A program made the position numbers and the translations under genes. From positions 496,001-560,000 of the forward strand of contig JACKAE010000003.1 of the NCBI GenBank assembly GCA_020635205.1: a stretch of DNA of 64,000 nucleotides, written 5' to 3'. Positions 34,590 through 42,741 of this stretch are shown piece by piece (the first letter of the stretch is position 1; each line of letters opens with the position of its first letter). The notes under the pieces were generated by a model. It saw only the letters and a list, made by a program, of their open reading frames with translations. It had not been told where the DNA came from and searched no databases. The DNA is from Ignavibacteria bacterium (GTDB lineage: Bacteria; Bacteroidota; Ignavibacteria; OLB7).

Positions 34590-36077
34590 CTACGACGAGG
34601 TCATCCCCCACCGCGTTCCATCTTTTCCATCCTCTAACACTACTCCGGCATCTTTCAGGGCATCTCTGATCTGATCGGCTGTCGCAAAGTCTTTTGTTTC
34701 CCGAGCATTTGCACGGAGATCGATAATCAAGCGCATCAAGTCGTCAGCTAATGCACCTCCCCTACCATCTTCAGCACTGAAGTCCATTCCGAGAACCTGC
34801 TCGAAGGCTATCGTGAAAAGTGAGTTATAGGCTTCGAGAAGGGAACGATCCTGACTGTTCGCAGCTAAAAGTTTGTTCAGGTTCGAAACCCCTTCGAAGA
34901 GATATCCGATAGCTACTGGCGTGTTGAAATCGTCATCCATTGCAGCACTAAACTTATCAAAGACTTCTTTCACTTCTGGGTTTGCGTCAATACCCGCAAC
35001 ACGTGTTTCTAAATCACTTCCAATAACTTCACGAAGCCGAGTTATCGTCCCACGCAATCGCTCAAAACCACTACCTGCTGCAACGATGGCATCAGGATCA
35101 TACTCAAGCGGGGAACGATAGTGACTCTGCGCAATAAAGAACCGTAGTGCCATCGCTCCAACTTCTGCTATCAACTCCTTCACATTGCTTGCATTCCCAA
35201 GCGACTTCCCCATCTTCTGCCCGCTAACGTTTACCATGTTGTGGTGCATCCAGTAGCGGACGAATGGGGCATCGTTCACAGCTTGACTCTGTGCAATTTC
35301 GCACTCGTGGTGTGGGAACTGATTCTCAATCCCTCCACCATGAATGTCGAACGTTTTGCCGAGATAAAAACTGGACATCACCGAGCACTCCAGATGCCAG
35401 CCAGGATACCCCCACCCCCAAGGAGAATACCACTGCATGAAGTGTATCTCATCAGCTCGTTTCCAGAGAGCAAAGTCCTGTGGATTTTTCTTCTCAGGGT
35501 TTGCCTCGATGCGCTCCCCACCAGTTTGATCTTCAACCTTTCTGTTAGAAAGGCCACCGTAAGGAATCATCCCCTCAGCTTTTTCTTGCTGTTGGTAGGC
35601 ATTCACATCAAAGTAGACCGAGCCATTGCTTTCGTAGGCAACACCCTTGGCAATTAGCTCTTCGGTCATCTTGATTTGCTGCCGAATAAAATCGGTCGCG
35701 TGAGGTATTCTGTCCGGCATCAAACTGTTCAAGTCTTTCATGTCGTCCCAGAAGCTCTCTTCATAGTATGCAGCAATCTCGTATGGAGAACGGTTTTCTC
35801 TGCGTGCCTGCGCCTCAACCTTATCTTCTCCCTCTTCACCATCTCCCACCAGATGCCCCACGTCAGTAATGTTCATCACGTAGAGCACTCCCTCTTGACC
35901 GTAACGGTGCATAAGCCACCGCCGGACAATATCAAATGAGACATAACTCTTTGCGTGGCCAATGTGCATGTGGCCATATACGGTAGGACCGCAGACGTAC
36001 ATTCGCACCAAATCTGGATCGATAGGATGAAACTCTTCTTTAGAGCGTGAGAGCGTGTTGTAGATAGTCAACGGCAT
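34590..36077 (-). CDS. cysS: Cysteinyl-tRNA synthetase
   Basis: CysRS charges tRNA-Cys. At 495 aa it is a normal length. The class I HIGH motif is MHIGHAKSY within CGPTVYGHMHIGHAKSY (29-45). The zinc-site region is WHLECSVMSSFYLGKTFDIHGGG. The KMSKS loop reads KMGKS (near residue 288, in SGQKMGKSLGN), a form also known to me from related bacteria. The anticodon-binding C-terminal part is complete. It converges on phhB. A degenerate copy of the AT-rich repeat lies just upstream of the start (36083-36101). Confidence 0.95.
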   Translation of the reverse strand: MPLTIYNTLSRSKEEFHPIDPDLVRMYVCGPTVYGHMHIGHAKSYVSFDIVRRWLMHRYGQEGVLYVMNITDVGHLVGDGEEGEDKVEAQARRENRSPYEIAAYYEESFWDDMKDLNSLMPDRIPHATDFIRQQIKMTEELIAKGVAYESNGSVYFDVNAYQQQEKAEGMIPYGGLSNRKVEDQTGGERIEANPEKKNPQDFALWKRADEIHFMQWYSPWGWGYPGWHLECSVMSSFYLGKTFDIHGGGIENQFPHHECEIAQSQAVNDAPFVRYWMHHNMVNVSGQKMGKSLGNASNVKELIAEVGAMALRFFIAQSHYRSPLEYDPDAIVAAGSGFERLRGTITRLREVIGSDLETRVAGIDANPEVKEVFDKFSAAMDDDFNTPVAIGYLFEGVSNLNKLLAANSQDRSLLEAYNSLFTIAFEQVLGMDFSAEDGRGGALADDLMRLIIDLRANARETKDFATADQIRDALKDAGVVLEDGKDGTRWGMTSS

Positions 36078-36164
36078 GATAGATCAATGCAAAATTAAAA
36101 AAGTCGGATAATGGATACGATTGAAACGGAGTTGTAGAAGAGGATGAAATCTTTACGCTCGCAC

Positions 36165-36851
36165 TTACGCTACCGTAAAGAAACGGGTGATCTCGGTACA
36201 CAAGTAATCGACCGGGATGCTCTCAAGTGGATGGCCTGTACCGGGAAGAATCGCCAGTTCACCTGTTGGAAGCTGACGGTAAGCCTCGATTGTTTCTTCG
36301 ATAGATACCATGTGATCTCGATCGCCTAAGCTAAGCCTCACTGCTTGCTCAATCTGTTGAAATTCTTCGTAGGGAAGCTCGGGAGAGTCTCCAAGATTCA
36401 CCATCATCTCAGCAGTCTTCTCCAACACCTTCTTCCAACGATCTCCCCCATGCCGATGTTTTAGCACTTCGGCAAAGTGTGGAACTTTCTGTTCGATCTT
36501 CTCTGGGTCGAGCATCTTCACTTCGCGCGCAGATGTTTCTGGATTCCAGCGGAGCTTTGTTCCAAGCGTCATCAGACGACCAACCCTCTCAGGATAGTGT
36601 CGTGCAAGGTATAACCCGACATACCCCCCCATACTAAAGCCAAATATATCGGCCTTCGCACATCCTGAGCGTTCCATCCAACGAAGGACATCGTCAGCAA
36701 AAAGCTGGATGCTGTAGGGTTCTGCCGGCATCATTTCTCCTCCGTGACCAGTAAAGTCAATTGCATCGAGAGTGAATTGATCGGCAAGAGCCGCCATCAA
36801 TGGTTCGAATTCTCTCTTCGTGTAGAGAGCGCCGTGGAGAAAGAGTAGCAT
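36165..36851 (-). CDS. Alpha/beta-hydrolase fold protein
   Basis: The start is the ATG at 36851 (228 aa); the frame opens three codons earlier at a TTG. The hydrolase fold begins MLLFLHGALY, the nucleophile elbow GFSMGG carries Ser73, the acid is in LGDRDHMVS near 172-180, and the histidine is in PGTGHPLE. It is a short, lipase/esterase/acyltransferase-like alpha/beta hydrolase with a small cap; the substrate cannot be told. It lies between cysS and mogA with about 60 bp of AT-rich sequence upstream, and it may be co-transcribed with neither. Confidence 0.82.
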   Translation of the reverse strand: MLLFLHGALYTKREFEPLMAALADQFTLDAIDFTGHGGEMMPAEPYSIQLFADDVLRWMERSGCAKADIFGFSMGGYVGLYLARHYPERVGRLMTLGTKLRWNPETSAREVKMLDPEKIEQKVPHFAEVLKHRHGGDRWKKVLEKTAEMMVNLGDSPELPYEEFQQIEQAVRLSLGDRDHMVSIEETIEAYRQLPTGELAILPGTGHPLESIPVDYLCTEITRFFTVA

Positions 36852-36909
36852 CGGATTCAATCAAGTCAAAGTAAAAAAATTAAAAGTAAAGAAAAGGAAG
36901 GTCTCTCCC

Positions 36910-37422
36910 CTAATGCTCATCTTCTCCTTTGCGGAGCAACCGAAGAGCGTGGGGAAGAACAGGCAAAACTACCTCCAAGCATTCTCGCACTCCCTTCGGT
37001 GAACCGGGAAGGTTTAGGAGGATTGTGTTCCCCGCAATACCGCAGACTGCTCGGGAGAGCATAGCATAGGGTGTTTTCGCCAGCGAGGCAGCACGAATCG
37101 CTTCGGTCAATCCATCGGCTCGCCGTTCGATTACTGCAAGCGTTGCCTCCGGAGTTACATCGCGTGGAGCAAACCCGGTTCCTCCAGTTGTGAGAACGAG
37201 AGGAACATCGTTGGCAACACAATTGCGCAAAGCACTCTCAATCACTTCGCGGTCGTCAGGAATTACTTCAATGCGGAGAACATCAATCCCTTTCTCCTGA
37301 AGCATGTGGGCAGCCTCCGGTCCAGAAAGATCCTCCCTCTCGCCGGCGGCTGAGCGATCGCTGACAGTAATCACCACACTACGCAAAGCACTTTCACTCG
37401 CTGCACTGAATTCGCTACTCAC
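36910..37422 (-). CDS. Molybdenum cofactor biosynthesis protein, MogA/MoaB family
   Basis: MogA/MoaB proteins adenylylate molybdopterin before metal insertion. I set the start at a GTG at 37422, which overlaps the lptB stop by eight bases in the usual coupled arrangement and gives 170 aa; the frame is open further upstream, but that part lies inside lptB. The MoCF-binding core is seen as VVITVSDRSAAGEREDLSGP, VPLVLTTGGTGFAPRDVTPEATLAVI and NTILLNLPGSPKGVRECL. No other molybdenum cofactor gene is adjacent. MogA and MoaB cannot be separated confidently from this sequence. Confidence 0.85.
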   Translation of the reverse strand: MSSEFSAASESALRSVVITVSDRSAAGEREDLSGPEAAHMLQEKGIDVLRIEVIPDDREVIESALRNCVANDVPLVLTTGGTGFAPRDVTPEATLAVIERRADGLTEAIRAASLAKTPYAMLSRAVCGIAGNTILLNLPGSPKGVRECLEVVLPVLPHALRLLRKGEDEH

Positions 37423-38212
37423 TATACCGCTCCAGCTTGAACGATTCCCCGAGGTACTTCTTCCGAACTTCAGGATCATCGGCAAGCTCCTGCGTGTGGC
37501 CACTTCGGAAGATTTCACCGTCGATCAAGATATAGGAACGGTCGGTAATCGAGAGCGTTTCGTGGACGTTGTGATCTGTAATCAGTATGCCGAGACCTCG
37601 GGCACGGAGCGAGCGAATGATCCCCATAATCTCCTCGATAGCTAAGGGATCAATTCCAGCGAAAGGTTCGTCGAGCAACATAAACTTTGGCTCGGCGGCA
37701 AGTGCTCGCGCAATCTCGGTACGGCGACGCTCTCCACCAGAGAGCATGTACCCCATCTGCTTTCGGATGTGTGTGATAGAGAACTCTTCTAACAGTTCAT
37801 CGACACGTTCTCTCCTCTTGCGGCGAGGGTACTTCACAAGTTCGAGGATAGCCATCAAGTTCCCCTCCACTGTCATCTTCCTGAAAACCGAGGCCTCCTG
37901 TGGAAGATAACCGATTCCCCGCCGTGCTCGGCGATACATGGCAATGTTGTCGATCCGCTGCTCATCCATAAAGACCTTCCCCTCAGTCGGCCTGACCATT
38001 CCAACGATCATATAAAACGTTGTAGTCTTGCCTGCTCCGTTCGGACCGAGCAGCCCGACAACTTCTCCTTGAGAAACGTGGAGAGAGACATCGCGTACAA
38101 CGCGCCGCTTCTTGTAGCTTTTCACCAAATGCTCAGCCTTTAGAACGAGCGGAACAACACCGTTCGACTCCGCTACTCTATTCGTTGCAACGATTTCCTG
38201 CACCTCTTCCAC
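37415..38212 (-). CDS. lptB: LPS export ABC transporter ATP-binding protein
   Basis: LptB powers extraction of lipopolysaccharide from the inner membrane by the Lpt machine. The GTG at 38212 has the ribosome-binding site AGGAGG at ideal spacing, while an in-frame TTG two codons earlier is too close to it. The product is 265 aa. Walker A is GPNGAGKTT (56-64), the ABC signature LSGGE is at 157-161, and Walker B LLDEP is at 179-183. The family-specific PQEASVFRKM follows the Q loop. Its Shine-Dalgarno overlaps the stop codon of htrA, and its own stop overlaps the mogA start, so the three genes are tightly coupled. Confidence 0.92.
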   Translation of the reverse strand: MEEVQEIVATNRVAESNGVVPLVLKAEHLVKSYKKRRVVRDVSLHVSQGEVVGLLGPNGAGKTTTFYMIVGMVRPTEGKVFMDEQRIDNIAMYRRARRGIGYLPQEASVFRKMTVEGNLMAILELVKYPRRKRRERVDELLEEFSITHIRKQMGYMLSGGERRRTEIARALAAEPKFMLLDEPFAGIDPLAIEEIMGIIRSLRARGLGILITDHNVHETLSITDRSYILIDGEIFRSGHTQELADDPEVRKKYLGESFKLERYSE

Positions 38213-38224
38213 GTGCAATTCCTC

Positions 38225-39478
38225 CTATCGACGTTTTGTAAGAGTCAACTTTTTCTCCAACACTTCCCCCTTACGGAGCACTTTCAGGCTGAGTGTGTCT
38301 CCAACCCGTGCATCGTATACAACAAAGTAGAAATCTTCGTGCGTTCGCACTTTAGCTCCGTTGACTTCGGTAATCACATCACCTACTTCAAGTTCAGCTA
38401 TCGTAGCTGGTGAGCGGGGTGCAACTTCAACAATCACTGCCCCCTCGGTACTTTCAAGTTTCAGATACTTTGCGATGCTATTATCAATCGAGCCGACGTT
38501 CATGCCAATCCAGAAATCGCGGTCGATCTTTCCATTCGTTTTTAGCTCATCAACAATTTCCATCACACGCTTGATTGGGACGGAGAAGCCGATACCGATA
38601 GATCCCGCTCCACGGTAGCTCTGGGCAGTAGAGTAAATCACCGTATTCATCCCAATCACTTCCCCGAGCGCATTCACCAAAGGTCCACCAGAGTTTCCTG
38701 AAGAAATTGCCGCATCTGTCTGGATCATTCCAACATAGACACGATCTTCTTGGGGACGTAGGTTGACATTGGTGTTTGAAACAACCCCAACAGTAACCGT
38801 AGGTTTTGCGTTGATGTCGAAGAGGCCAAATGGATTGCCGAGAGCAATTGCCCACTCGCCAACCAGAACATCGTCTGAATTCCCAATGGAAAGATAGGGG
38901 AAATTCTCCCCATCAATTTTTAGGAGCGCCACATCCGAGGCACGATCAGTTCCGATCACCGTTGCCTCGTGCTCTTTACCATCTGTGGTTGTCACAACAA
39001 CCTTTGTTGCCTGGCCGGCAACGTGGTCGTTGGTAATGATATAACCATCTGGAGAGACGATAAACCCTGAGCCAAGTCCGTGCAGCTCTTGCCGATAGGT
39101 TCGGGATCCTCTCCGAGGGAACATGTCCATAAATTCTTGAAAGAAAGGGTCAGACTCAAATGCCGACCATGGGTCCACCCCTCGCACCTCCCGAACTTCG
39201 GTTACGTTGATGCCAACAATGGCTGGGGCAACTCGCGCTACCGCGTCAGTGATTGCCGTTCGTCGCGACCGATCAATTGACTCGTTCGCTCGGTCGAGAT
39301 TTCCTTTTAGCGAGTCAGCTTCGGAAGCACTGATTGTTTGAAGCTCTGGTGACGAATCTCTGTTCTGTGCTGAACACGAAGAAAGTCCCCCCATAATCAT
39401 TGCAGTGATGATAGCGATCTGGAATAGCCGCATTGTAGTCTTTTGAAGAGTGGAAAGCATTGTGAAATATCTGTTCAT
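38225..39478 (-). CDS. Do-like (HtrA/DegP) serine protease, putative lipoprotein
   Basis: Envelope proteases of this family degrade or hold misfolded proteins. The 417-residue protein has an early hydrophobic signal ending GGLSSC, so Cys35 may be lipidated; an alternative ATG at residue 16 would give the standard signal length. The trypsin-like triad is H152 (TNDHV), D182 (RASDVALLK) and S263 (SGNSGGPL). One PDZ domain occupies the C-terminus (VAPRSPATIAELEVGDVITEVNG), fewer than the two of DegP, as in DegS/HhoB types. It is the first gene of the operon with lptB and mogA, and a quality-control link to envelope LPS assembly is plausible but unproven. Confidence 0.93.
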   Translation of the reverse strand: MNRYFTMLSTLQKTTMRLFQIAIITAMIMGGLSSCSAQNRDSSPELQTISASEADSLKGNLDRANESIDRSRRTAITDAVARVAPAIVGINVTEVREVRGVDPWSAFESDPFFQEFMDMFPRRGSRTYRQELHGLGSGFIVSPDGYIITNDHVAGQATKVVVTTTDGKEHEATVIGTDRASDVALLKIDGENFPYLSIGNSDDVLVGEWAIALGNPFGLFDINAKPTVTVGVVSNTNVNLRPQEDRVYVGMIQTDAAISSGNSGGPLVNALGEVIGMNTVIYSTAQSYRGAGSIGIGFSVPIKRVMEIVDELKTNGKIDRDFWIGMNVGSIDNSIAKYLKLESTEGAVIVEVAPRSPATIAELEVGDVITEVNGAKVRTHEDFYFVVYDARVGDTLSLKVLRKGEVLEKKLTLTKRR

Positions 39479-39796
39479 CGTGAAAATTTTGGAACTGAAT
39501 CACCTACCCAAGAATCCTTCAGATTCTTCCTCCTACTCTGATACGTAAGAATCTCTTTCCTGAAGGAATCCCCGAATATGTTCCGCTCGGCAACAGTATG
39601 CTGGTAACATTTAACCTTCAAAAAGGTCAATACCGATAATATGTGCCGTTTTGACGAACAACGTATGTGGTTGTGACCTGTTCAACAATTCAAAATCGAA
39701 ACATAAGATAACTCTGTCATTTTCAAGCACGAAAGTCACACGGTTAGTACAGCGTGGAATTGTTTTCCCGAGACGGACGTAGTATCTTCGTTGACT
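39479..39796. other. 318-bp divergent promoter region between htrA and the GT2 gene
   Basis: The region separates two divergently read genes. I see no gene, repeat or terminator. TATCTTCG at 39783-39790 differs by one base from the Bacteroidota -7 box and lies just before the GT2 start, but the -33 half is unclear. Confidence 0.35.
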
Positions 39797-40894
39797 ATGG
39801 AAAAGATTACGGGACAGAAGTCTACACAACCCGTCTCAACAGAGCAAGTGGGGAGAGATCGTGGTCGAGGAGGAGAGAAGCGTCGCAACCATCGTGACCG
39901 TGAAGGGGGTGAACTACGAACGAAACAGCAGCGAGGAAACGCTACGCCAACTGAGCAACGATCACCCTTGATTTCTGTGGTCATCCCTCTCTATAATGAA
40001 GAGGAATCGCTCGACGAACTTGGTGAACGCCTTGCTCCAGTGTTGCAGAAAATGAGTGGTGGATCGTACGAGGTCATTTTTGTTGACGATGGCTCTACTG
40101 ATTCTTCTTACGAGGTCTTACGGCGACTTAACAGAAAGGACAGACGATTCAAGGCAATTCGATTTCGGACGAACTACGGGAAATCAGCAGCCCTCGCAGT
40201 TGGGTTCGAGAAAGTACGTGGTGATTACGTCTTCACGATGGATGCGGATTTGCAGGATGACCCAAACGAGTTGCCGCAGCTTTTAGCCGAATTGCAGAAA
40301 GGATACGATTTAGTTTCAGGCTGGAAGAAAACTCGCCACGATCCGTGGCACAAAACAGTTCCTTCAAAGCTCTTTAACTCGGTTGTTCGCAAAGTAACGC
40401 GGCTGAAGATTCACGACTTCAACTGCGGATTGAAAATCTATCGACGCGAGGTACTTTCAACCTTGAGCGTCTATGGCGAGATGCACCGCTACCTTCCGGC
40501 TCAGGCTCACTGGCAAGGATTTCGAGTAACAGAACTGGCAGTAACGCACCATCCTCGCAAGCATGGAGTCTCGAAATTTGGAATGAGCAGGTTGCTGAAA
40601 GGATTTCTCGACCTGTTAACCTTAGTTCTGACTACGCGATACGCTAAGCGCCCTCTCCACATCTTTGGGACAGTCGGGGTTGGCGTTGCGTCGGTCGGTT
40701 TTCTCATCGATCTCTGGCTTACTGTTGAATGGTTTCTCGGCAGAACTTCTCTGACAAACCGTCCCTTAGCTCTGCTTGGCGTACTGCTGATTATTGTCGG
40801 CGTACAGTTGATTTCGATAGGATTGATTGGAGAAATGGTAGCGAAAAACTCGCTTGACAATAAAGACTACTCAATACGAGAGAGACTTGGATGA
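39797..40894 (+). CDS. Membrane GT2 glycosyltransferase, dolichol-phosphate-mannose-synthase/GtrB-like
   Basis: The enzyme likely transfers a sugar from a nucleotide donor to a polyprenyl phosphate carrier. The ATG at 39797 gives 365 aa; a TTG two codons earlier is possible. The first ~55 residues are highly basic and look disordered, with runs such as GRDRGRGGEKRRNHRDREGG. The catalytic domain starts at PLISVVIPLYNEEES and has the DDGSTD motif and MDADLQDDP (the metal-binding region). Two hydrophobic helices close the C-terminus, followed by DYSIRERL. The gene overlaps the following outer-membrane protein gene by four bases (ATGA). Confidence 0.88.
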   Translation: MEKITGQKSTQPVSTEQVGRDRGRGGEKRRNHRDREGGELRTKQQRGNATPTEQRSPLISVVIPLYNEEESLDELGERLAPVLQKMSGGSYEVIFVDDGSTDSSYEVLRRLNRKDRRFKAIRFRTNYGKSAALAVGFEKVRGDYVFTMDADLQDDPNELPQLLAELQKGYDLVSGWKKTRHDPWHKTVPSKLFNSVVRKVTRLKIHDFNCGLKIYRREVLSTLSVYGEMHRYLPAQAHWQGFRVTELAVTHHPRKHGVSKFGMSRLLKGFLDLLTLVLTTRYAKRPLHIFGTVGVGVASVGFLIDLWLTVEWFLGRTSLTNRPLALLGVLLIIVGVQLISIGLIGEMVAKNSLDNKDYSIRERLG

Positions 40895-41664
40895 AAGGAT
40901 TCGGTACACATCCTGCAAAGCAGATTGCACTCCTGATATGGGTGATCTTTTTCATACTTCACCATCCCCGAACTGATGCACAAGTAGTCGTTCGCCCATC
41001 ACTCGGCTTGCAGTCAATGGCCTTTATCGGGGATCCTCCAGCCACAAACTCCATGAGTCCGGGGATAGAGCGTGAACTTCCACTTGGTGGAGGTTTGTCT
41101 GGCGCACAGACCGGAGTTCGCTTGCAGTTTGAGGCTTTTTCGCCGAAGAACGACATGCTCCGCCTTCCTATTTCGTTCGAATACTTTACGCTTAACGGGA
41201 AGACAACCTTTTTTCTCTCGTCATTTCAATCTACCCGAAAACAACGTCTAACCTTTACTCATGAAGCGCAAGTTGCAACTGCGGGCATCGGACTAACAGC
41301 CTCTTTTTTCGACGTTCCAAGTCTCTACCTTACTGGAGAACTGAAAGGTGTTTACTTTTTTGAGACAGACCTGAGTTCCCGCATCTTCTACGCAGACAAC
41401 AACGAAACTGTCGAATCTTTTACAGGGCATCCATCTCCTGAAGAATTCCGTGTTGGAGGCTTTGTAAAACTTGGCACACAACTCGCCTTCTTCGAGCCGT
41501 TTCTCCTCGACTTCAACGTTGGCGTCGGCACGTTGAACATGTTGTTGAAGGATACCGACCCTGAGACACAACGCAACTTACTGGTTGCCGACCCTACACG
41601 GCACGACCCAGAACAGACACTTTCCTACTTCAGTCTCGGCATGACAATCGTCTGGAAACTTTGA
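40891..41664 (+). CDS. Putative outer-membrane protein
   Basis: The start overlaps the GT2 stop as ATGA, so the two are translationally coupled. The 257-residue protein has a signal peptide ending near TDAQ. The mature part has alternating strands, such as GGLSGAQTGVRLQFEAFSPK, LPISFEYFTLNGKTTFFL and LTGELKGVYFFETDLSSRIFY, and ends with YFSLGMTIVWKL, an outer-membrane barrel-like closing strand. I do not recognise a named family. Coupling to a polyprenyl-type GT2 hints at an envelope glycosylation unit, but this is inference. Confidence 0.62.
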   Translation: MKGFGTHPAKQIALLIWVIFFILHHPRTDAQVVVRPSLGLQSMAFIGDPPATNSMSPGIERELPLGGGLSGAQTGVRLQFEAFSPKNDMLRLPISFEYFTLNGKTTFFLSSFQSTRKQRLTFTHEAQVATAGIGLTASFFDVPSLYLTGELKGVYFFETDLSSRIFYADNNETVESFTGHPSPEEFRVGGFVKLGTQLAFFEPFLLDFNVGVGTLNMLLKDTDPETQRNLLVADPTRHDPEQTLSYFSLGMTIVWKL

Positions 41665-41757
41665 TCGCCGTATCTTGCCGTTGAGTACAGTTTCCTGTAC
41701 CTGTCCAAATTTCGTCTACGAACACTTCCTGCCGGTAATCAGGTAGGATGAATCAAT

Positions 41758-42567
41758 ATGAGCTACAGGCAAATTCTCCAACAGTCCGACGTTGATCCCA
41801 ATATCCTCTACTATTGGGGATATATGTACGATCTGTCGAAAGACTACATGATCGATTATTTGGAACGGAAAGGAGCGATAATCGAGGGAGGAGCCATTGT
41901 CGAGATTGGTTCGGCGGAAGGGGGGAATCTCTGCGCAATGGCCGAGCACGGAGCAGCAGAGCTTGTCGGAACCGACATCGCAGAAGTCCGATTAGAAAGT
42001 GCGCGCCAGATTGCCGACCTGCTCGACTTGGATATTACCTACAGTTCAAACGACATTATCTACGAAAAGCAGCCGGCTGAATGGCTTGAGCACTTTGACC
42101 TCGCCCTCCTCCGCGATGTGATCGAGCATCTCGACGATGCAGAAACCGCGTTGCGGAACATAAAGGGTCTACTGAAGCCGGGAGGAATGCTCTACGTTAC
42201 CTTCCCTCCTTGGTATTCCCCCTTTGGTGCACACCAACAACTTCTCCTAAATGGCGCAAGCAAAATTCCCTACGTCCACTTTTTGCCGAACGGACTCTTC
42301 GAACGGGTGATTTCCAGCGGAAGAGCAAACGACGTAGTTGAGGTTCAGCGCCTGAGAAAGATCCGCATGACAACGTCAAAATTTCGCTTAGCTGCGCACC
42401 GAGCAGGGTACACACTGGTTGATGAAAAGCTCTTTTTTATTCGCCCGGTCTTCCGTTCAAAATTTGGCCTCCCCCCTATCGGAGCAAACATCCTAAAGCC
42501 TTTCCCCGGACTGCGTGATCTGCTTGCGCTTGAGGCAGGATATATTTTGAAGAAAGAGGAGAAGTGA
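41758..42567 (+). CDS. SAM-dependent methyltransferase
   Basis: The 269-residue protein has a class I methyltransferase core: motif I is IVEIGSAEGGNLCAMA (47-62), followed by an acidic motif II region (GTDIAEVRLESARQ) and LLRDVIEHLDDAETALRNIKGLLKPGGMLYVT, typical of the ubiE/Methyltransf_11 type. A C-terminal part of about 80 residues is basic. The substrate is unknown. It lies after the GT2/outer-membrane pair by about 90 bp and before pruA, with no clear operon partner. Confidence 0.8.
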   Translation: MSYRQILQQSDVDPNILYYWGYMYDLSKDYMIDYLERKGAIIEGGAIVEIGSAEGGNLCAMAEHGAAELVGTDIAEVRLESARQIADLLDLDITYSSNDIIYEKQPAEWLEHFDLALLRDVIEHLDDAETALRNIKGLLKPGGMLYVTFPPWYSPFGAHQQLLLNGASKIPYVHFLPNGLFERVISSGRANDVVEVQRLRKIRMTTSKFRLAAHRAGYTLVDEKLFFIRPVFRSKFGLPPIGANILKPFPGLRDLLALEAGYILKKEEK

Positions 42568-42741
42568 GCAGGGAGAGAAGAGAAACTCAACACATCTCTT
42601 TGCGCATTTCCACTCGATCTTTCCGTATACTTTACGAGCCGTTTTCAAAAAGTCGACCTTGATCTCGGTAGAGAACGGTTAGCTCAAATTTTGTGATGAC
42701 TATCTACGTAAACTTCCATTTACAAGCAATCTGATCTGATT

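Noticed and set aside
36165..37518. Upstream extensions of the alpha/beta hydrolase and MogA frames
   Set aside because: The first extra residues are repeat-derived or run inside lptB; family length and coupling support the shorter starts.
41684..41700. Short GTACAG...CTGTAC hairpin after the outer-membrane gene
   Set aside because: The stem is only six bases and no T-run follows, so it is too weak to call a terminator.
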